Shown one piece after another: positions 1-8,728 of a stretch of 64,000 nt of DNA (position 1 is its first letter; each line of letters opens with the position of its first letter). The position numbers and the translations under genes are program-made. The stretch comes from Gemmobacter denitrificans. GTDB lineage: Bacteria > Pseudomonadota > Alphaproteobacteria > Rhodobacterales > Rhodobacteraceae. The stretch covers positions 1 through 64,000 of the forward strand of contig NZ_JBALHR010000017.1 of assembly GCF_036964905.1 (NCBI RefSeq), given 5' to 3'. The notes beneath the pieces were generated by a model. The model saw only the letters and a program-made list of their open reading frames with translations, did not search any database and had not been told where the DNA came from.

Positions 1-98
1 CTCAGCATCACAACAAAGGCCGCCTGACCATGACCTCAGGCCATCCAGTAATTTACACCAGATTGACGGACGTGACCCAATCACAACAGGACGCCGCA

Positions 99-491
99 AT
101 GTCAAAACAGATCATTGGAGAGCCGCTTGTCATTCAGGGCCGCACCCTGAGCCTGAGCCGCGCTGTCCGGGCCGGGGACATGGTTTATCTGACAGGTCAG
201 GTTCCGATGCGGGACGGGCAGGTGATGACCTGGGGCACGATCGAAGATCAGACCCGCGCGGTGCTGGACGAAATCACCGCAACGCTGGCTTTGGCCGGAT
301 GCAGCCGCGATGACGTGGTCAAGGCGATGGTCTGGCTGAAGGACCGCGCCGATTTTCCGGGTTTCAATGCAGTCTATGCCGAATACTTCCCGCAAGACCC
401 GCCCGCCCGTTCTGCACTGATCAGCGACTTTCTGGTCGATGTGCGGGTCGAGGTGGAGGTGATCGCCTGGAGCCCGCAGCCGGGCATTTGA
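99..491 (+). CDS. ridA: RidA family protein (enamine/imine deaminase)
   Basis: 130-residue RidA/YjgF/Rid protein. The family hydrolyses reactive enamines and imines made by PLP enzymes such as threonine dehydratase. The length is typical and the substrate-binding arginine is visible in PPARSAL (about R104), followed by a VEVEVIAW C-terminal strand. An in-frame ATG exists at 30, but 99 is preferred because an AGGA motif lies about 7 nt upstream and the family N-terminus fits. It converges with the inositol operon, leaving 11 bases between the two stops, so it is not part of that operon. The exact Rid subfamily (RidA or Rid1-7) is not resolved. Confidence 0.85.
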   Translation: MSKQIIGEPLVIQGRTLSLSRAVRAGDMVYLTGQVPMRDGQVMTWGTIEDQTRAVLDEITATLALAGCSRDDVVKAMVWLKDRADFPGFNAVYAEYFPQDPPARSALISDFLVDVRVEVEVIAWSPQPGI

Positions 492-502
492 CGGGTGCTT
501 GC

Positions 503-1342
503 CTATCCGCGCCCCGCCGCACCAAGATTGCGCAGCACCCATTCGGCGCGATCCTGCAGCGCGGATTCGGTGGAACCCAGAATGGCGATCCGGTCAAAGA
601 GGCGCGGGTCATTCGCCAGCGTTTCCCGCAAGGCTGCCCCAAAGCTCTGGCGCAATTCGGTGCCGATGTTGAACTTGCAGATCCGGCTGTTTGCAGCCAG
701 CGAGGCACGCTGCGCCAAGGGTACCCCCGATCCACCATGAATGACCAGCGGCACCGCCGTAGCGGCCTCGATCGCGCGCAGCCGGTCCAGATCAAGCCCC
801 GCACCTTCGTCGGTCTGCAGGTGCAGATTGCCGACCGATATGGCCAGCGCATCCACCGCGGTATCGGTCGCAAAACGGGCGGCCTCTGCCGGGTCGGTGC
901 CTGCCGAAGCCGCGCCTCCGGCATAGCCGACAAAGCCGATTTCGCCTTCGCAGGAGGCCCCCGCCGCCCGGGCCAGCGCGACAACGGCGGCTGTGGCGTC
1001 AATATTGGCCTGAAGGGGCAGGGCCGATCCGTCGAACATCACCGAAGTGAACCCGGCATCCAGGGCTGCGCGGCACTCTTCCATCCTGTGGCCATGATCC
1101 AGATGCGCGACCACCGGCACATCGACACTGGCCGCAAGATGGCGGAACATCGCCCCCCAGACGGCCACAGGCATATGCGCCCGCGCGCCGGGACCAGCCT
1201 GCAGGATCACCGGGGCCTGCACAGCCTGCGCGGCAAGGGTGAAGGCGCGGGCATCCTCCCACCCCAGACAGACCAGCCCGGGAACGGCATAGCCATCGCG
1301 CAGGGCGGGTTGCAGAACCTGTGACAGGGTGGCCAGCGTCAT
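503..1342 (-). CDS. Class II fructose-bisphosphate-type aldolase (IolJ-like)
   Basis: 279-residue zinc-dependent class II aldolase. Visible elements are AHLDHG (D82, H83), SVMFDGS near 100, CEGEIG near 131, NLH (H174) and IHGGSGVP (H202), in the order expected for the FbaA/GatY/IolJ family. It is the last gene of the leftward inositol operon and its ATG overlaps the iolB stop (ATGA). From context it probably cleaves 2-deoxy-5-keto-gluconate 6-phosphate to dihydroxyacetone phosphate and malonate semialdehyde, the step after IolC. A fructose-bisphosphate or tagatose-bisphosphate aldolase role cannot be excluded from sequence. The family call is firm; the substrate is inferred. Confidence 0.8.
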   Translation of the reverse strand: MTLATLSQVLQPALRDGYAVPGLVCLGWEDARAFTLAAQAVQAPVILQAGPGARAHMPVAVWGAMFRHLAASVDVPVVAHLDHGHRMEECRAALDAGFTSVMFDGSALPLQANIDATAAVVALARAAGASCEGEIGFVGYAGGAASAGTDPAEAARFATDTAVDALAISVGNLHLQTDEGAGLDLDRLRAIEAATAVPLVIHGGSGVPLAQRASLAANSRICKFNIGTELRQSFGAALRETLANDPRLFDRIAILGSTESALQDRAEWVLRNLGAAGRG

Positions 1343-2178
1343 TTGAACTTTGCCACCATGTCCATGATGCCGGGGATGGTGTGCAGTTGCGCCGCATGGG
1401 TGGGCTGGAAGTACTGTTTCAGGCTGCGCTGGCTTTGCCCGCCCAGAATGGTGAAGTAATACATCTCATAGCCTGGCAGCACGCAACAAGGGTGATAGCC
1501 CTTGTCGATCAGCACCGTGGAACGGTTCATGATGTGATAGGCCTCGCCCGGCTGGTTGTCCTCGCGCTGCAGCATCTGCAGGCCAGACCCGTAATCGGGG
1601 CGAAAGCGGAAGTTGTAGCATTCATCGTGTCGGGTTTCGTCGGGCAGGCGATCGGTGTCGTGCTTGTGGCTGGGAAACCCCGACCAGCCGCCCGCGCCGA
1701 CGGTAAACAGTTCCGAAACCAGCAGCCGCCCGACCCGGTCATGATAGGCCGCGCCAAGGATATGCTTGATCTTGCGATGGGTTTTCGTGTCGTCGGACCC
1801 ATATTGCACAAGGTCGATCTCGGACGTCCGTACGGCAAAGGGGCGCAGGGTTTCGGCAAATTGCGCGCCCGCGATGAACACCTCGGTTGCGGTTCGGGCC
1901 GTGATCCGCGCAGCGGCCCCGCTGGGCACATAGACCCCTTCCGGTTCGCCATCCCAGACATCCGTGCGGCGATGCCCGATATGGGCAAAGCTTTCGCCCA
2001 TCGTTTCCACCGTAACCGTGCCGGTGGCGGGCACGACACAGGTTTCATAGCCGGGCACGCGATAGTCGAAATGCTGCCCCGCCTGCAGGGAAACGATGTT
2101 GAAATAGACCAAGGGCACAAGCGGATCGTTCGCATCGACGATGGGACGGTTCCGGTTGTCGTGGGGCGCGATATGCAT
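1339..2178 (-). CDS. iolB: 5-deoxy-glucuronate isomerase
   Basis: 279-residue IolB of the bicupin fold. It isomerises 5-deoxy-D-glucuronate to 2-deoxy-5-keto-D-gluconate in myo-inositol breakdown. The conserved metal-site region is visible as PSHKHD (H171, H173) and RHDECYNF (H184, E186). The tail around YHPCCVLPGYEMYYF is also characteristic of IolB. It lies 12 nt downstream of iolC and overlaps the following aldolase start by 4 nt, so it is translated within the same leftward operon. Full length, with no anomalies. Confidence 0.95.
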   Translation of the reverse strand: MHIAPHDNRNRPIVDANDPLVPLVYFNIVSLQAGQHFDYRVPGYETCVVPATGTVTVETMGESFAHIGHRRTDVWDGEPEGVYVPSGAAARITARTATEVFIAGAQFAETLRPFAVRTSEIDLVQYGSDDTKTHRKIKHILGAAYHDRVGRLLVSELFTVGAGGWSGFPSHKHDTDRLPDETRHDECYNFRFRPDYGSGLQMLQREDNQPGEAYHIMNRSTVLIDKGYHPCCVLPGYEMYYFTILGGQSQRSLKQYFQPTHAAQLHTIPGIMDMVAKFK

Positions 2179-2190
2179 GGTCTTGTGTCC

Positions 2191-3168
2191 TTATGGGGTC
2201 GGGCCGGGGTGGTGGGAAAGAAAGGTGTCCAGTTCGGCCCGGTCGGGCATGGCCGGGGCGCAGGCCACGCGGGCCACCACCATGGCGGCGGCGGCAGAGC
2301 CGCGCAGCACCGCCTTGCGCAGGGGCAGGCCATCGGCCAGCCCGGCGACGAAGGCACCCAGAAAGCTGTCTCCGGCGCCGGTGGGTTTCAGGGCCTGTGT
2401 CTGGTAGATGCCAGTCGCAAATTCGCCCTCTGCTGTGATGGTCACCGCACCTTTTTCGCCCATCTTGTACACCACGATCTGCGCGCCTTCCGCGATCAGG
2501 CTGCGGGCCTTGTCCAATCCACCGCCGCGATGGCCGGCCATGAAATCGAACTCGACATCATTGCCGATGATCACGTCGCACAGTGCTGCTGCGCGCGAAT
2601 AGACATCGGCGGCGATGTCGGCAGAGGGCCAGGAATAGGGTCGGTAATCGACATCAAGGATCAGGGGCAGGCCAGCGGCGCGGGCCAGATCGAAGGCACG
2701 GAAGGTGGCACTGCGTGACGGTTCGGCCGCCAATACGGTGCCGGTGGTGATCAGCGCGGAAAACGTGGCATAGTCCACTGCCTCGACATCCGCGACGGTC
2801 ATGGCGAAATCGGCGGCGTTGTTGCGGTAGATGACCGATTGGCAGTTGTCGATCCGGGTTTCCACGATTGCCAGGGAATTGCGGGGTTCGCCCGAAACGG
2901 TGCGGACATGGGCATGATCGATGCCATGGGCCTGCAAGCGCGACAGGCAGAACCGGCCCACTGCATCATCCGAAACGCAGGTGACCAACGATGCGCGGCA
3001 GCCCTGCCGGACAAGGGCCGCCGCGATATTGGCCGAAGACCCGCCAAGCGCCGTGGTGAAGCGCGTGGCCTCTTCGATCCGGGTGCCGGGGGGATCGGCG
3101 TAAAGATCCATCCCCGCCCGGCCGATCACCAGAAAGCTGCGGCCCCGCAGCGGTGCCAGCCCCGCCAT
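2191..3168 (-). CDS. iolC: 5-dehydro-2-deoxygluconokinase
   Basis: 325-residue PfkB-family sugar kinase that phosphorylates 2-deoxy-5-keto-D-gluconate for the IolJ-type aldolase. The N-terminal sugar-binding GGSSAN motif is at about 42-47 and the ATP/anion-hole motif PTGAGDSF at about 262-269. The ATG chosen shares one base with the iolD stop (TGATG), indicating translational coupling. In-frame starts further upstream would run deep into iolD and are rejected. Some IolC proteins carry a C-terminal DUF2090 aldolase domain; this one does not, which fits a separate aldolase gene in the operon. Confidence 0.93.
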   Translation of the reverse strand: MAGLAPLRGRSFLVIGRAGMDLYADPPGTRIEEATRFTTALGGSSANIAAALVRQGCRASLVTCVSDDAVGRFCLSRLQAHGIDHAHVRTVSGEPRNSLAIVETRIDNCQSVIYRNNAADFAMTVADVEAVDYATFSALITTGTVLAAEPSRSATFRAFDLARAAGLPLILDVDYRPYSWPSADIAADVYSRAAALCDVIIGNDVEFDFMAGHRGGGLDKARSLIAEGAQIVVYKMGEKGAVTITAEGEFATGIYQTQALKPTGAGDSFLGAFVAGLADGLPLRKAVLRGSAAAAMVVARVACAPAMPDRAELDTFLSHHPGPTP

Positions 3169-5039
3169 CACAGGCCCCGCCGCTGCGCGGCCCGGCCAGC
3201 CTCGACCCCGGCGCGGCGGGCAAGAACGGTGTCGCTGTCGGATACTTCGGCTGTGCCGATTTCCCACCAGGCATGGCCTTGTGCCGTCCAGCCTTCATAG
3301 GGATCGACCTGCATCACGATGACGCTGGTTTTCGTGGCCGCCTTGGCTCGGCGGAAGGCATCGGCCAGCTCCGCGGGTGTGGCGACCGTTTCAGCAATGG
3401 CCCCCATCGCCCGGGCATGGGTCGCGAAATCCACCCGGAAGGGGTCGGGCACTGTCGGGCAATAGGCGATCAGATTGTTGAAGCTGGCCTGCCCGGTATT
3501 GTTCTGCAGCTTGTTGATGACGGCAAAGCCACCATTGTCCAGCACGACCACGATCAGCTTGTGCCCCGTCAGTACCGAGGAATAGATGTCGGAATTCATC
3601 AGCAGATAGCTGCCATCACCAACCATCACGATGGTATCGCGCTCGGGTTCGACGCCGGATTGGGCGATGCGGGCCCCCCAGCCCCCGGCGATTTCATAAC
3701 CCATGCAGGAAAAGCCGAATTCCACATCCACGGTGCCGATGCCCTTGGTGCGCCAGTTCGCCGTCACCTCGGCGGGCAGGCCGCCTGCGGCCGTCACCAC
3801 CCGGTCGCGCGGATCGCACAATGCGTTCACCACCCCGATGGCCTGCGCATAGGAATTGGGGCGGTTGCCGGGGGCGACATTCGCGGCGACATAGCTGTCC
3901 CATGTCTGCCGCTCTGCCTGGGCGCGGGCCAGCCAGCCCTGTGGGGCGCGATAATCCGTCAGGGCCGCATCCAGTGCCCGCAGCCCCAGCTTCGCATCGC
4001 CCACAACCGCCAGGGCCTGATGTTTGGCCGCGTCATGGCGCCCGGCATTCAGCGCGATCAGTCGCGCAGCAGGGGCAAAGACGGTCCAGGACCCGGTGGT
4101 GAAATCCTGCAGTCTGGTGCCGACTGCCAGAACCACATCGGCGGCCCCGGCGATGGCATTTGCGCTGTCCGATCCCGTAACCCCCAGCGGGCCGATGTTC
4201 AGCGGATGATCGGCCAGCAGATTGGCCCGCCCGGCGATGGTTTCCACTACCGGAATGCCATGCGCTTCGGCAAAGGCGGTCAGTTCGGCCACGGCGCCGG
4301 AATATTGCACGCCCCCCCCTGCAATGATGACAGGTGCCTTGGCCGCGCGCAGCAGGGCCGCCGCATCGGCGATTTCGGCGCTGTCGGGCGTCTGGCGGCG
4401 AATGCGATGGACCCGCCGGTCAAAGAAGGCGCGCGGATAGTCATACGCCCAGCCTTGAAGATCCTGCGGCAGGGCCAGAAAGGCCGGGCCGCAATCGGCG
4501 GGATCAAGCATCGTCGCAAGCGCCGCAGGCAGCGATTGCAGGATCTGTGCCGGATGGGTGATGCGGTCCCAATAGCGGCACACGGCCTTGAAGGCATCGG
4601 TCACACCCAGCCCCGGATTGCCGAAATGTTCCAGTTGTTGCAGCACGGGATCGGGCAGGCGGGTCAGGAAATTGTCACCGCACAGCATCAGCATCGGCAG
4701 GCGGTTGGCATGGGCCAGGGCCGCCGCAGTCAGCAGGTTGGCGGTGCCGGGGCCTGCGCTGGCCGTGCAGAACATGAAGCGGCGGCGCAAGTGGTATTTG
4801 GCATAGGCCGCAGCGGCAAAGCCCATGCTTTGTTCGTTCTGCCCGCGATACAGCGGCAGGTCATCGCGCAGCGGATAGAGCGCCTCGCCCAGACAGGGCA
4901 CATTGCCATGGCCGAAAATGCCGAACCCGCCGCCGCAGATGCGGGTTTCGATCCCGTCAATGTCGATGAACTGGGCCGCCAGCCAGCGTGCGATGGCCTG
5001 TGCGACAGTCAGCCGGATGCTGCCCTTGGTCTCTGTCAT
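3168..5039 (-). CDS. iolD: 3D-(3,5/4)-trihydroxycyclohexane-1,2-dione hydrolase
   Basis: 623-residue thiamine-diphosphate enzyme that opens the inositol-derived ring to 5-deoxy-glucuronate. The N-terminal pyrimidine-binding domain carries the catalytic glutamate in the NEQSMGF context (about residue 70). A central nucleotide-binding-like domain follows, and the C-terminal domain has the ThDP motif beginning VGDGSYLLMNSD near 470 and ending in VVLDN. The ATG at 5039 starts MTETKGSIRLT. Longer in-frame extensions enter the divergent promoter and dehydrogenase gene and are rejected. It is the first gene of the leftward operon and starts about 65 nt from the shared palindrome. Confidence 0.94.
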   Translation of the reverse strand: MTETKGSIRLTVAQAIARWLAAQFIDIDGIETRICGGGFGIFGHGNVPCLGEALYPLRDDLPLYRGQNEQSMGFAAAAYAKYHLRRRFMFCTASAGPGTANLLTAAALAHANRLPMLMLCGDNFLTRLPDPVLQQLEHFGNPGLGVTDAFKAVCRYWDRITHPAQILQSLPAALATMLDPADCGPAFLALPQDLQGWAYDYPRAFFDRRVHRIRRQTPDSAEIADAAALLRAAKAPVIIAGGGVQYSGAVAELTAFAEAHGIPVVETIAGRANLLADHPLNIGPLGVTGSDSANAIAGAADVVLAVGTRLQDFTTGSWTVFAPAARLIALNAGRHDAAKHQALAVVGDAKLGLRALDAALTDYRAPQGWLARAQAERQTWDSYVAANVAPGNRPNSYAQAIGVVNALCDPRDRVVTAAGGLPAEVTANWRTKGIGTVDVEFGFSCMGYEIAGGWGARIAQSGVEPERDTIVMVGDGSYLLMNSDIYSSVLTGHKLIVVVLDNGGFAVINKLQNNTGQASFNNLIAYCPTVPDPFRVDFATHARAMGAIAETVATPAELADAFRRAKAATKTSVIVMQVDPYEGWTAQGHAWWEIGTAEVSDSDTVLARRAGVEAGRAAQRRGL

Positions 5040-5073
5040 TTTCTGTTCCCCGAAACCGCGTCCCGAACGGGAC

Positions 5074-5102
5074 TTGCGCGGCATGTCGGGGCAGGATACA
5101 AG
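5074..5102 (+). promoter_or_regulatory. Candidate promoter of the rightward inositol operon
   Basis: TTGCGC at 5074 and TACAAG at 5097 are separated by 17 nt. They match sigma70-type elements at 3 of 6 and 4 of 6 positions. The expected start point falls near 5108, inside the palindrome at 5105-5120, so a repressor bound there would block initiation. Inferred by eye only. Confidence 0.4.
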
Positions 5103-5120
5103 ATTTGCAACCGGTTGCAA
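5093..5120 (-). promoter_or_regulatory. Candidate promoter of the leftward iolDCB operon
   Basis: On the minus strand TTGCAA (5120-5115), a 16-nt spacer and TATCCT (5098-5093) resemble sigma70 -35 and -10 boxes. The -35 box is one half of the palindrome at 5105-5120, so one operator could control both directions. Inferred by eye. Confidence 0.4.
5105..5120. promoter_or_regulatory. LacI-family-type operator palindrome
   Basis: TTGCAACCGGTTGCAA is a perfect 16-bp palindrome with a central CpG, the typical layout of LacI/GalR-family operators. It sits in the 102-nt gap between the divergent iolD and dehydrogenase starts and overlaps elements of both promoter candidates. No LacI-family regulator is encoded in the window; it probably lies left of base 1 or elsewhere. 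The likely inducer is an inositol catabolite, inferred from the genes controlled. Confidence 0.7.
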
Positions 5121-5141
5121 TAGGGGCGGCGCAGGGGGGGG

Positions 5142-6260
5142 ATGATGGCAGAAATCGGGATCGGGCTGATCGGCGGCGGCTATATGGGCAAGGCACATGC
5201 CGTGGCGCTGGCCGCAGTGGGTGCGGTTTTCGACACCCCGCTGCGGCCAAGGCTGGAAATGATCGCAGCCTCCAGCCCCGCCAGCGCCGAAACCTATCGC
5301 CGGGCCTATGGCTTTGCCCGCGCCACGGCCGATTGGCGCGCACTGGTGGCTGACCCGAAGGTGGAAGCGGTGGTCATCGCCTCGCCGCAATCCACCCATC
5401 GCGCGATTGCCGAGGCGGCCTTTGCCGCAGGCAAGCCGGTCTTCTGCGAAAAGCCGCTTGGCGCCTCGTTGGAGGATGCGCGGGCGATGGTGGCAGCGGC
5501 AGAGGCATCGGGGCTGCCCAACATGATCGGCTTCAATTATGTCCGCACGCCTGCGACCCAATTCGTGCGAAAATTGCTGGCCGATGGCGCGATCGGCAAG
5601 GTGACATGGATCCGCGCCGAACATACCGAGGATTTTCTGGCCGATCCGATGTTGCCCGCCACATGGCGCTGCACAGGTCGCGCCAACGGCTGCATGGGCG
5701 ATCTGGCACCGCATCCGATCAATTGCCTGCTGGCGCTGATGGGGCCGGTGGCCGAGCTTTCTGCCCGCATCGAAACGATCCACAGCACGCGGCCCGGACC
5801 GAATGGCCCGGTTGCCGTGGACAATGACGATCAGGCGCAACTGATGCTGCGCTTTGCCAATGGGGTAATGGGGCATCTGTTCACCAGCCGGATCGCCACA
5901 GGCCGCAAGATGGGATATGCCTATGAAATTCATGGCGTTTCCGGGGCGATCCGCTTTGATCAGGAAGATCAGAACGCGGTATGGCTGTATCGGGCCGATG
6001 GCCCGTCAGCAACGCGCGGCTTTACCCGTATCCTGACCGGGCCGCAGCATCCCGACTATGCCGCCTTTTGTCAGGGTCCGGGCCATGGCACCGGCTATCA
6101 GGATCAGATCATCATCGAGGCGCGGGATTTTCTGCAGGCCATCGCGAAGGGCCGATCCGTCTGGCCAACGTTCCGCGATGGGCTGGCCGTCAGCCAGATC
6201 ATCGACACCGCCTTCACGGCATCCGAAGACGGCCAGTGGCACGCCGTTCCGCAAGCATGA
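5142..6260 (+). CDS. Gfo/Idh/MocA oxidoreductase, probable inositol dehydrogenase
   Basis: 372-residue NAD(P)-dependent dehydrogenase. The Rossmann motif GGGYMG is at 11-16, the FCEKPLG motif (catalytic lysine) near 100-106, and LAPHPINCL supplies the usual C-domain histidine. It is the first gene of the rightward inositol operon, with iolE starting 7 nt after its stop. From context it should oxidise myo-inositol (IolG role) or scyllo- or chiro-inositol; which isomer cannot be read from sequence. A second family member follows iolE, so the two probably share isomers. The ATG at 5142 is used; a second ATG follows directly. Confidence 0.82.
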   Translation: MMAEIGIGLIGGGYMGKAHAVALAAVGAVFDTPLRPRLEMIAASSPASAETYRRAYGFARATADWRALVADPKVEAVVIASPQSTHRAIAEAAFAAGKPVFCEKPLGASLEDARAMVAAAEASGLPNMIGFNYVRTPATQFVRKLLADGAIGKVTWIRAEHTEDFLADPMLPATWRCTGRANGCMGDLAPHPINCLLALMGPVAELSARIETIHSTRPGPNGPVAVDNDDQAQLMLRFANGVMGHLFTSRIATGRKMGYAYEIHGVSGAIRFDQEDQNAVWLYRADGPSATRGFTRILTGPQHPDYAAFCQGPGHGTGYQDQIIIEARDFLQAIAKGRSVWPTFRDGLAVSQIIDTAFTASEDGQWHAVPQA

Positions 6261-6267
6261 GGACCAA

Positions 6268-7158
6268 ATGACCCTTCGTATCGGCAATGCCCCCTGTTCC
6301 TGGGGTGTGGAATTCGCAGATGATCCGCGCAACCCGTCCTGGCGGCAGGTGCTGGCCGATTGTGCCGCTGCCGGGTATCGCGGGATCGAGCTTGGCCCGG
6401 TCGGCTTCATGCCGGAAGACCCGGCGATTCTGGGCGATGCGCTGGCCGAAAATGGGCTGTCGCTGATCGGTGGGGTGGTGTTCCGCCCTTTCCATGATCC
6501 CGCCAAATGGGACGAAGTGCTGGATGCCGCCCGCCGCACTTGTGCCGCGCTGACCGCGCATGGCGCGGGCCATCTGGTGCTGATCGACAGCATCTCGCCC
6601 CGCCGCGCGCCGACGGCCGGGCGGGCCGAGGCGGCCGAGCAGATGGGCGCTGACGAATGGCGGGCCTTCCGCGACCGGATTGCCACCATCGCCCGGATGG
6701 GGGCCGAGGATTACGGTCTGACCGTGGGCATCCATGCCCATGCTGCCGGCTTCATCGATTTTGAACCGGAACTGGAACGGCTGCTGGACGAGGTGGATGA
6801 CCGTATTCTGAAAATCTGCTTCGATACCGGACATCATGCCTATGCGGGCTTTGATCCCGTGGCCTTCATGCGGCGCCATATCGGGCGGATTTCCTACATG
6901 CATTTCAAGGATATCGACCCGCTGGTGAAGGCAGATGTGATCGCAAAGGGAACCGGGTTCTACGAGGCCTGCGGTCAGGGCATTTTCTGCAATCTGGGCA
7001 AGGGCTGCGTGGATTTTCCGGCGGTGCGGCAAATCCTGCTGGATGCGGGGTTCGAAGGCTGGTGCACGGTGGAACAGGATTGCGACCCCACGCTGGATGT
7101 CAGTCCGATCGACGATGCCCGCCGCAACCGCGACTATCTGTCTTCCATCGGGTTCTGA
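6268..7158 (+). CDS. iolE: 2-keto-myo-inositol (myo-inosose-2) dehydratase
   Basis: 296-residue IolE of the xylose-isomerase-like TIM-barrel family. It dehydrates 2-keto-myo-inositol to the diketone that IolD hydrolyses. The start MTLRIGNAPCSWGVEF is characteristic of IolE, as are GIHAHAAGF, CFDTGHHAY and a C-terminal VEQDCDP segment carrying metal-site residues. The ATG at 6268 follows an AGGACC stretch. A longer in-frame ORF extends back into the preceding dehydrogenase but only by overlap and is rejected. The protein has the normal family length. Confidence 0.93.
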   Translation: MTLRIGNAPCSWGVEFADDPRNPSWRQVLADCAAAGYRGIELGPVGFMPEDPAILGDALAENGLSLIGGVVFRPFHDPAKWDEVLDAARRTCAALTAHGAGHLVLIDSISPRRAPTAGRAEAAEQMGADEWRAFRDRIATIARMGAEDYGLTVGIHAHAAGFIDFEPELERLLDEVDDRILKICFDTGHHAYAGFDPVAFMRRHIGRISYMHFKDIDPLVKADVIAKGTGFYEACGQGIFCNLGKGCVDFPAVRQILLDAGFEGWCTVEQDCDPTLDVSPIDDARRNRDYLSSIGF

Positions 7159-7171
7159 AAGGGGGCTTGGC

Positions 7172-8314
7172 ATGGTAAAACTGAACTGGGGCATGATCGG
7201 CGGCGGCGCGGGCAGCCAGATCGGGCCGGCCCATCGGCTGGGCGCACTGGCTGACGGCCATTTCGCGATGGTCGCGGGCGCGCTGGATCACCGGCCCGAA
7301 GAAGGGCGCGCCTATGCGCGGGAATTAGGTATCGCGGCAGATCGGGCCTATGGCGACTGGCAGGAGATGCTGGAAGGCGAACGCAACCGCCCGGACCGGG
7401 TTGATCTGGTCACCGTGGCGACGCCAAATTCCACCCATTTCGAGATCACCCGGGCCTTTCTGGAGGCCGGTTTCCATGTGCTGTGCGAAAAGCCGATGAC
7501 CATGACGGTGGAGGAAGGCGAAGAGATCGTGCGCATCGCCGCCCGCACTGGCCGGATCTGCGCCGTGAATTATTGCTATTCCGCCTATCCGATGGTGCGG
7601 CAGGCCCGGGCAATGGTGCGCAACGGCGATATCGGCAAGGTGCGGCTGGTGGTGACCAGCTTCAGCCATGGCCATCATGGCGATGCGACGGATGCCGAAA
7701 ATCCGCGGGTGCGCTGGCGCTATGATCCGGCGATGGCAGGTGTGTCGGGCCAGTTTGCCGATTGCGGTATCCACGCGCTGCATATGGCCAGCTTCATCTG
7801 CGATGACGAGGTGGAGAAGCTGTCGGCCGATTTTGCATCGACCATTCCCAGCAGAGAGCTGGAGGATGACGCGATGGTCAATTTCCGCATGTCGCGGGGC
7901 ACGGTGGGGCGGCTGTGGACATCGTCGGTCGCCATCGGGCGTCAGCATGGGTTCGACATTCAGGTCTTTGGTGAAACCGGCGGGTTCCGCTGGGCCTCCG
8001 AACAGCCGAACCAACTGATCTATACCCCGGTCGGCGGGCGCACCCAGATCATCGAAAAGGGTGAGGCCGGGCTATATGACGACGCGCGACGGCTGAGCCG
8101 GGTGGCGATTGCCCATCCCGAAGGGTTCCCGCTGGCGGTGGCGAATATCTATTGCGATCTGGCTGATGCCATCCGGGGCACCACGCGCGACGGCTTGCCC
8201 GGGGCGGCGGCAGGCCTGCGGTCAATGGCGGCGGTGCATGCCGCAGTCGCCTCGGCCAGGGCCGGTGGAAGCTGGACCGATGCAAGGCCGCCCATGTTCC
8301 GCCATGGGGCCTGA
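7172..8314 (+). CDS. Gfo/Idh/MocA oxidoreductase, second inositol-locus dehydrogenase
   Basis: 380-residue Rossmann-fold sugar/cyclitol dehydrogenase. It has GGGAGSQIG at about 10-18, VATPNSTH, the LCEKPMTM lysine motif and DCGIHALHM with a C-domain histidine. It follows iolE by 13 nt with an AGGGGG stretch upstream of ATG 7172, and is the last gene of the rightward operon. The length and the insert around SFSHGHHGDATDAE are like scyllo-inositol dehydrogenases (IolW/IolX group). Oxidation of an inositol stereoisomer or of a sugar that feeds the pathway is inferred. The exact substrate is unknown. Confidence 0.78.
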   Translation: MVKLNWGMIGGGAGSQIGPAHRLGALADGHFAMVAGALDHRPEEGRAYARELGIAADRAYGDWQEMLEGERNRPDRVDLVTVATPNSTHFEITRAFLEAGFHVLCEKPMTMTVEEGEEIVRIAARTGRICAVNYCYSAYPMVRQARAMVRNGDIGKVRLVVTSFSHGHHGDATDAENPRVRWRYDPAMAGVSGQFADCGIHALHMASFICDDEVEKLSADFASTIPSRELEDDAMVNFRMSRGTVGRLWTSSVAIGRQHGFDIQVFGETGGFRWASEQPNQLIYTPVGGRTQIIEKGEAGLYDDARRLSRVAIAHPEGFPLAVANIYCDLADAIRGTTRDGLPGAAAGLRSMAAVHAAVASARAGGSWTDARPPMFRHGA

Positions 8315-8728
8315 CCGCATCACTGCGGGGCACCCGTCGCGAGATGTGCCTTTTGTGTGGGGCAGCCAGAGCGCCGTCTTTGCCTGCCTGCCACCCTTGC
8401 CGGTTGGCCTTGGTCAACGATCACAGTGATTTTTCGCGGGCGTCTGCCAAGCCCGCGAAGAAGCACCAGCCCTGCTGCGTCCCGTTTAATCGCGTGGCGC
8501 AATCTACGCAGTGGGCAGATAGCTGCCACCAAAAAGCCGGAACAGATCGCCCACCATCACCCCCCTTCAGTTCGCGCGCATGACGCGCCAAAGACAGGTA
8601 ACATGCCAGGATCGCTGATTGACGATGATCCTCCTGCACCCTGTGCGCCGCAACCGTTCCAGTTCTGCTACGCTTGGGAATAAGCAGAGCAGCTTCTGCC
8701 ATGAAGATCCCGCGCAGAGAAATGAAAG
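8315..8728. other. Intergenic region, no gene recognised
   Basis: A stretch of 414 bases between the inositol operon and tRNA-Ile2. Short open frames exist on both strands but none has a ribosome binding site with convincing protein character. The one clear structure is an inverted repeat, TTCGCGGGC at 8433-8441 and GCCCGCGAA at 8451-8459 with a 9-nt loop. It has no following T-run on either strand, so a terminator role for the upstream operon is only possible. Confidence 0.5.

Noticed and set aside
1..27. Possible C-terminal end of an upstream gene (frame 1, TGA at 25-27)
   Set aside because: Only eight codons (LSITTKAA) are visible, too little to support a gene.
3153..5123. Plus-strand frame opposite iolD (656 codons)
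   Set aside because: Antisense shadow, rich in glycine, arginine and histidine with no motif; iolD explains the region.
8433..8459. Hairpin as terminator of the rightward inositol operon
   Set aside because: It is 119 nt past the last stop and lacks a T-run on either strand.
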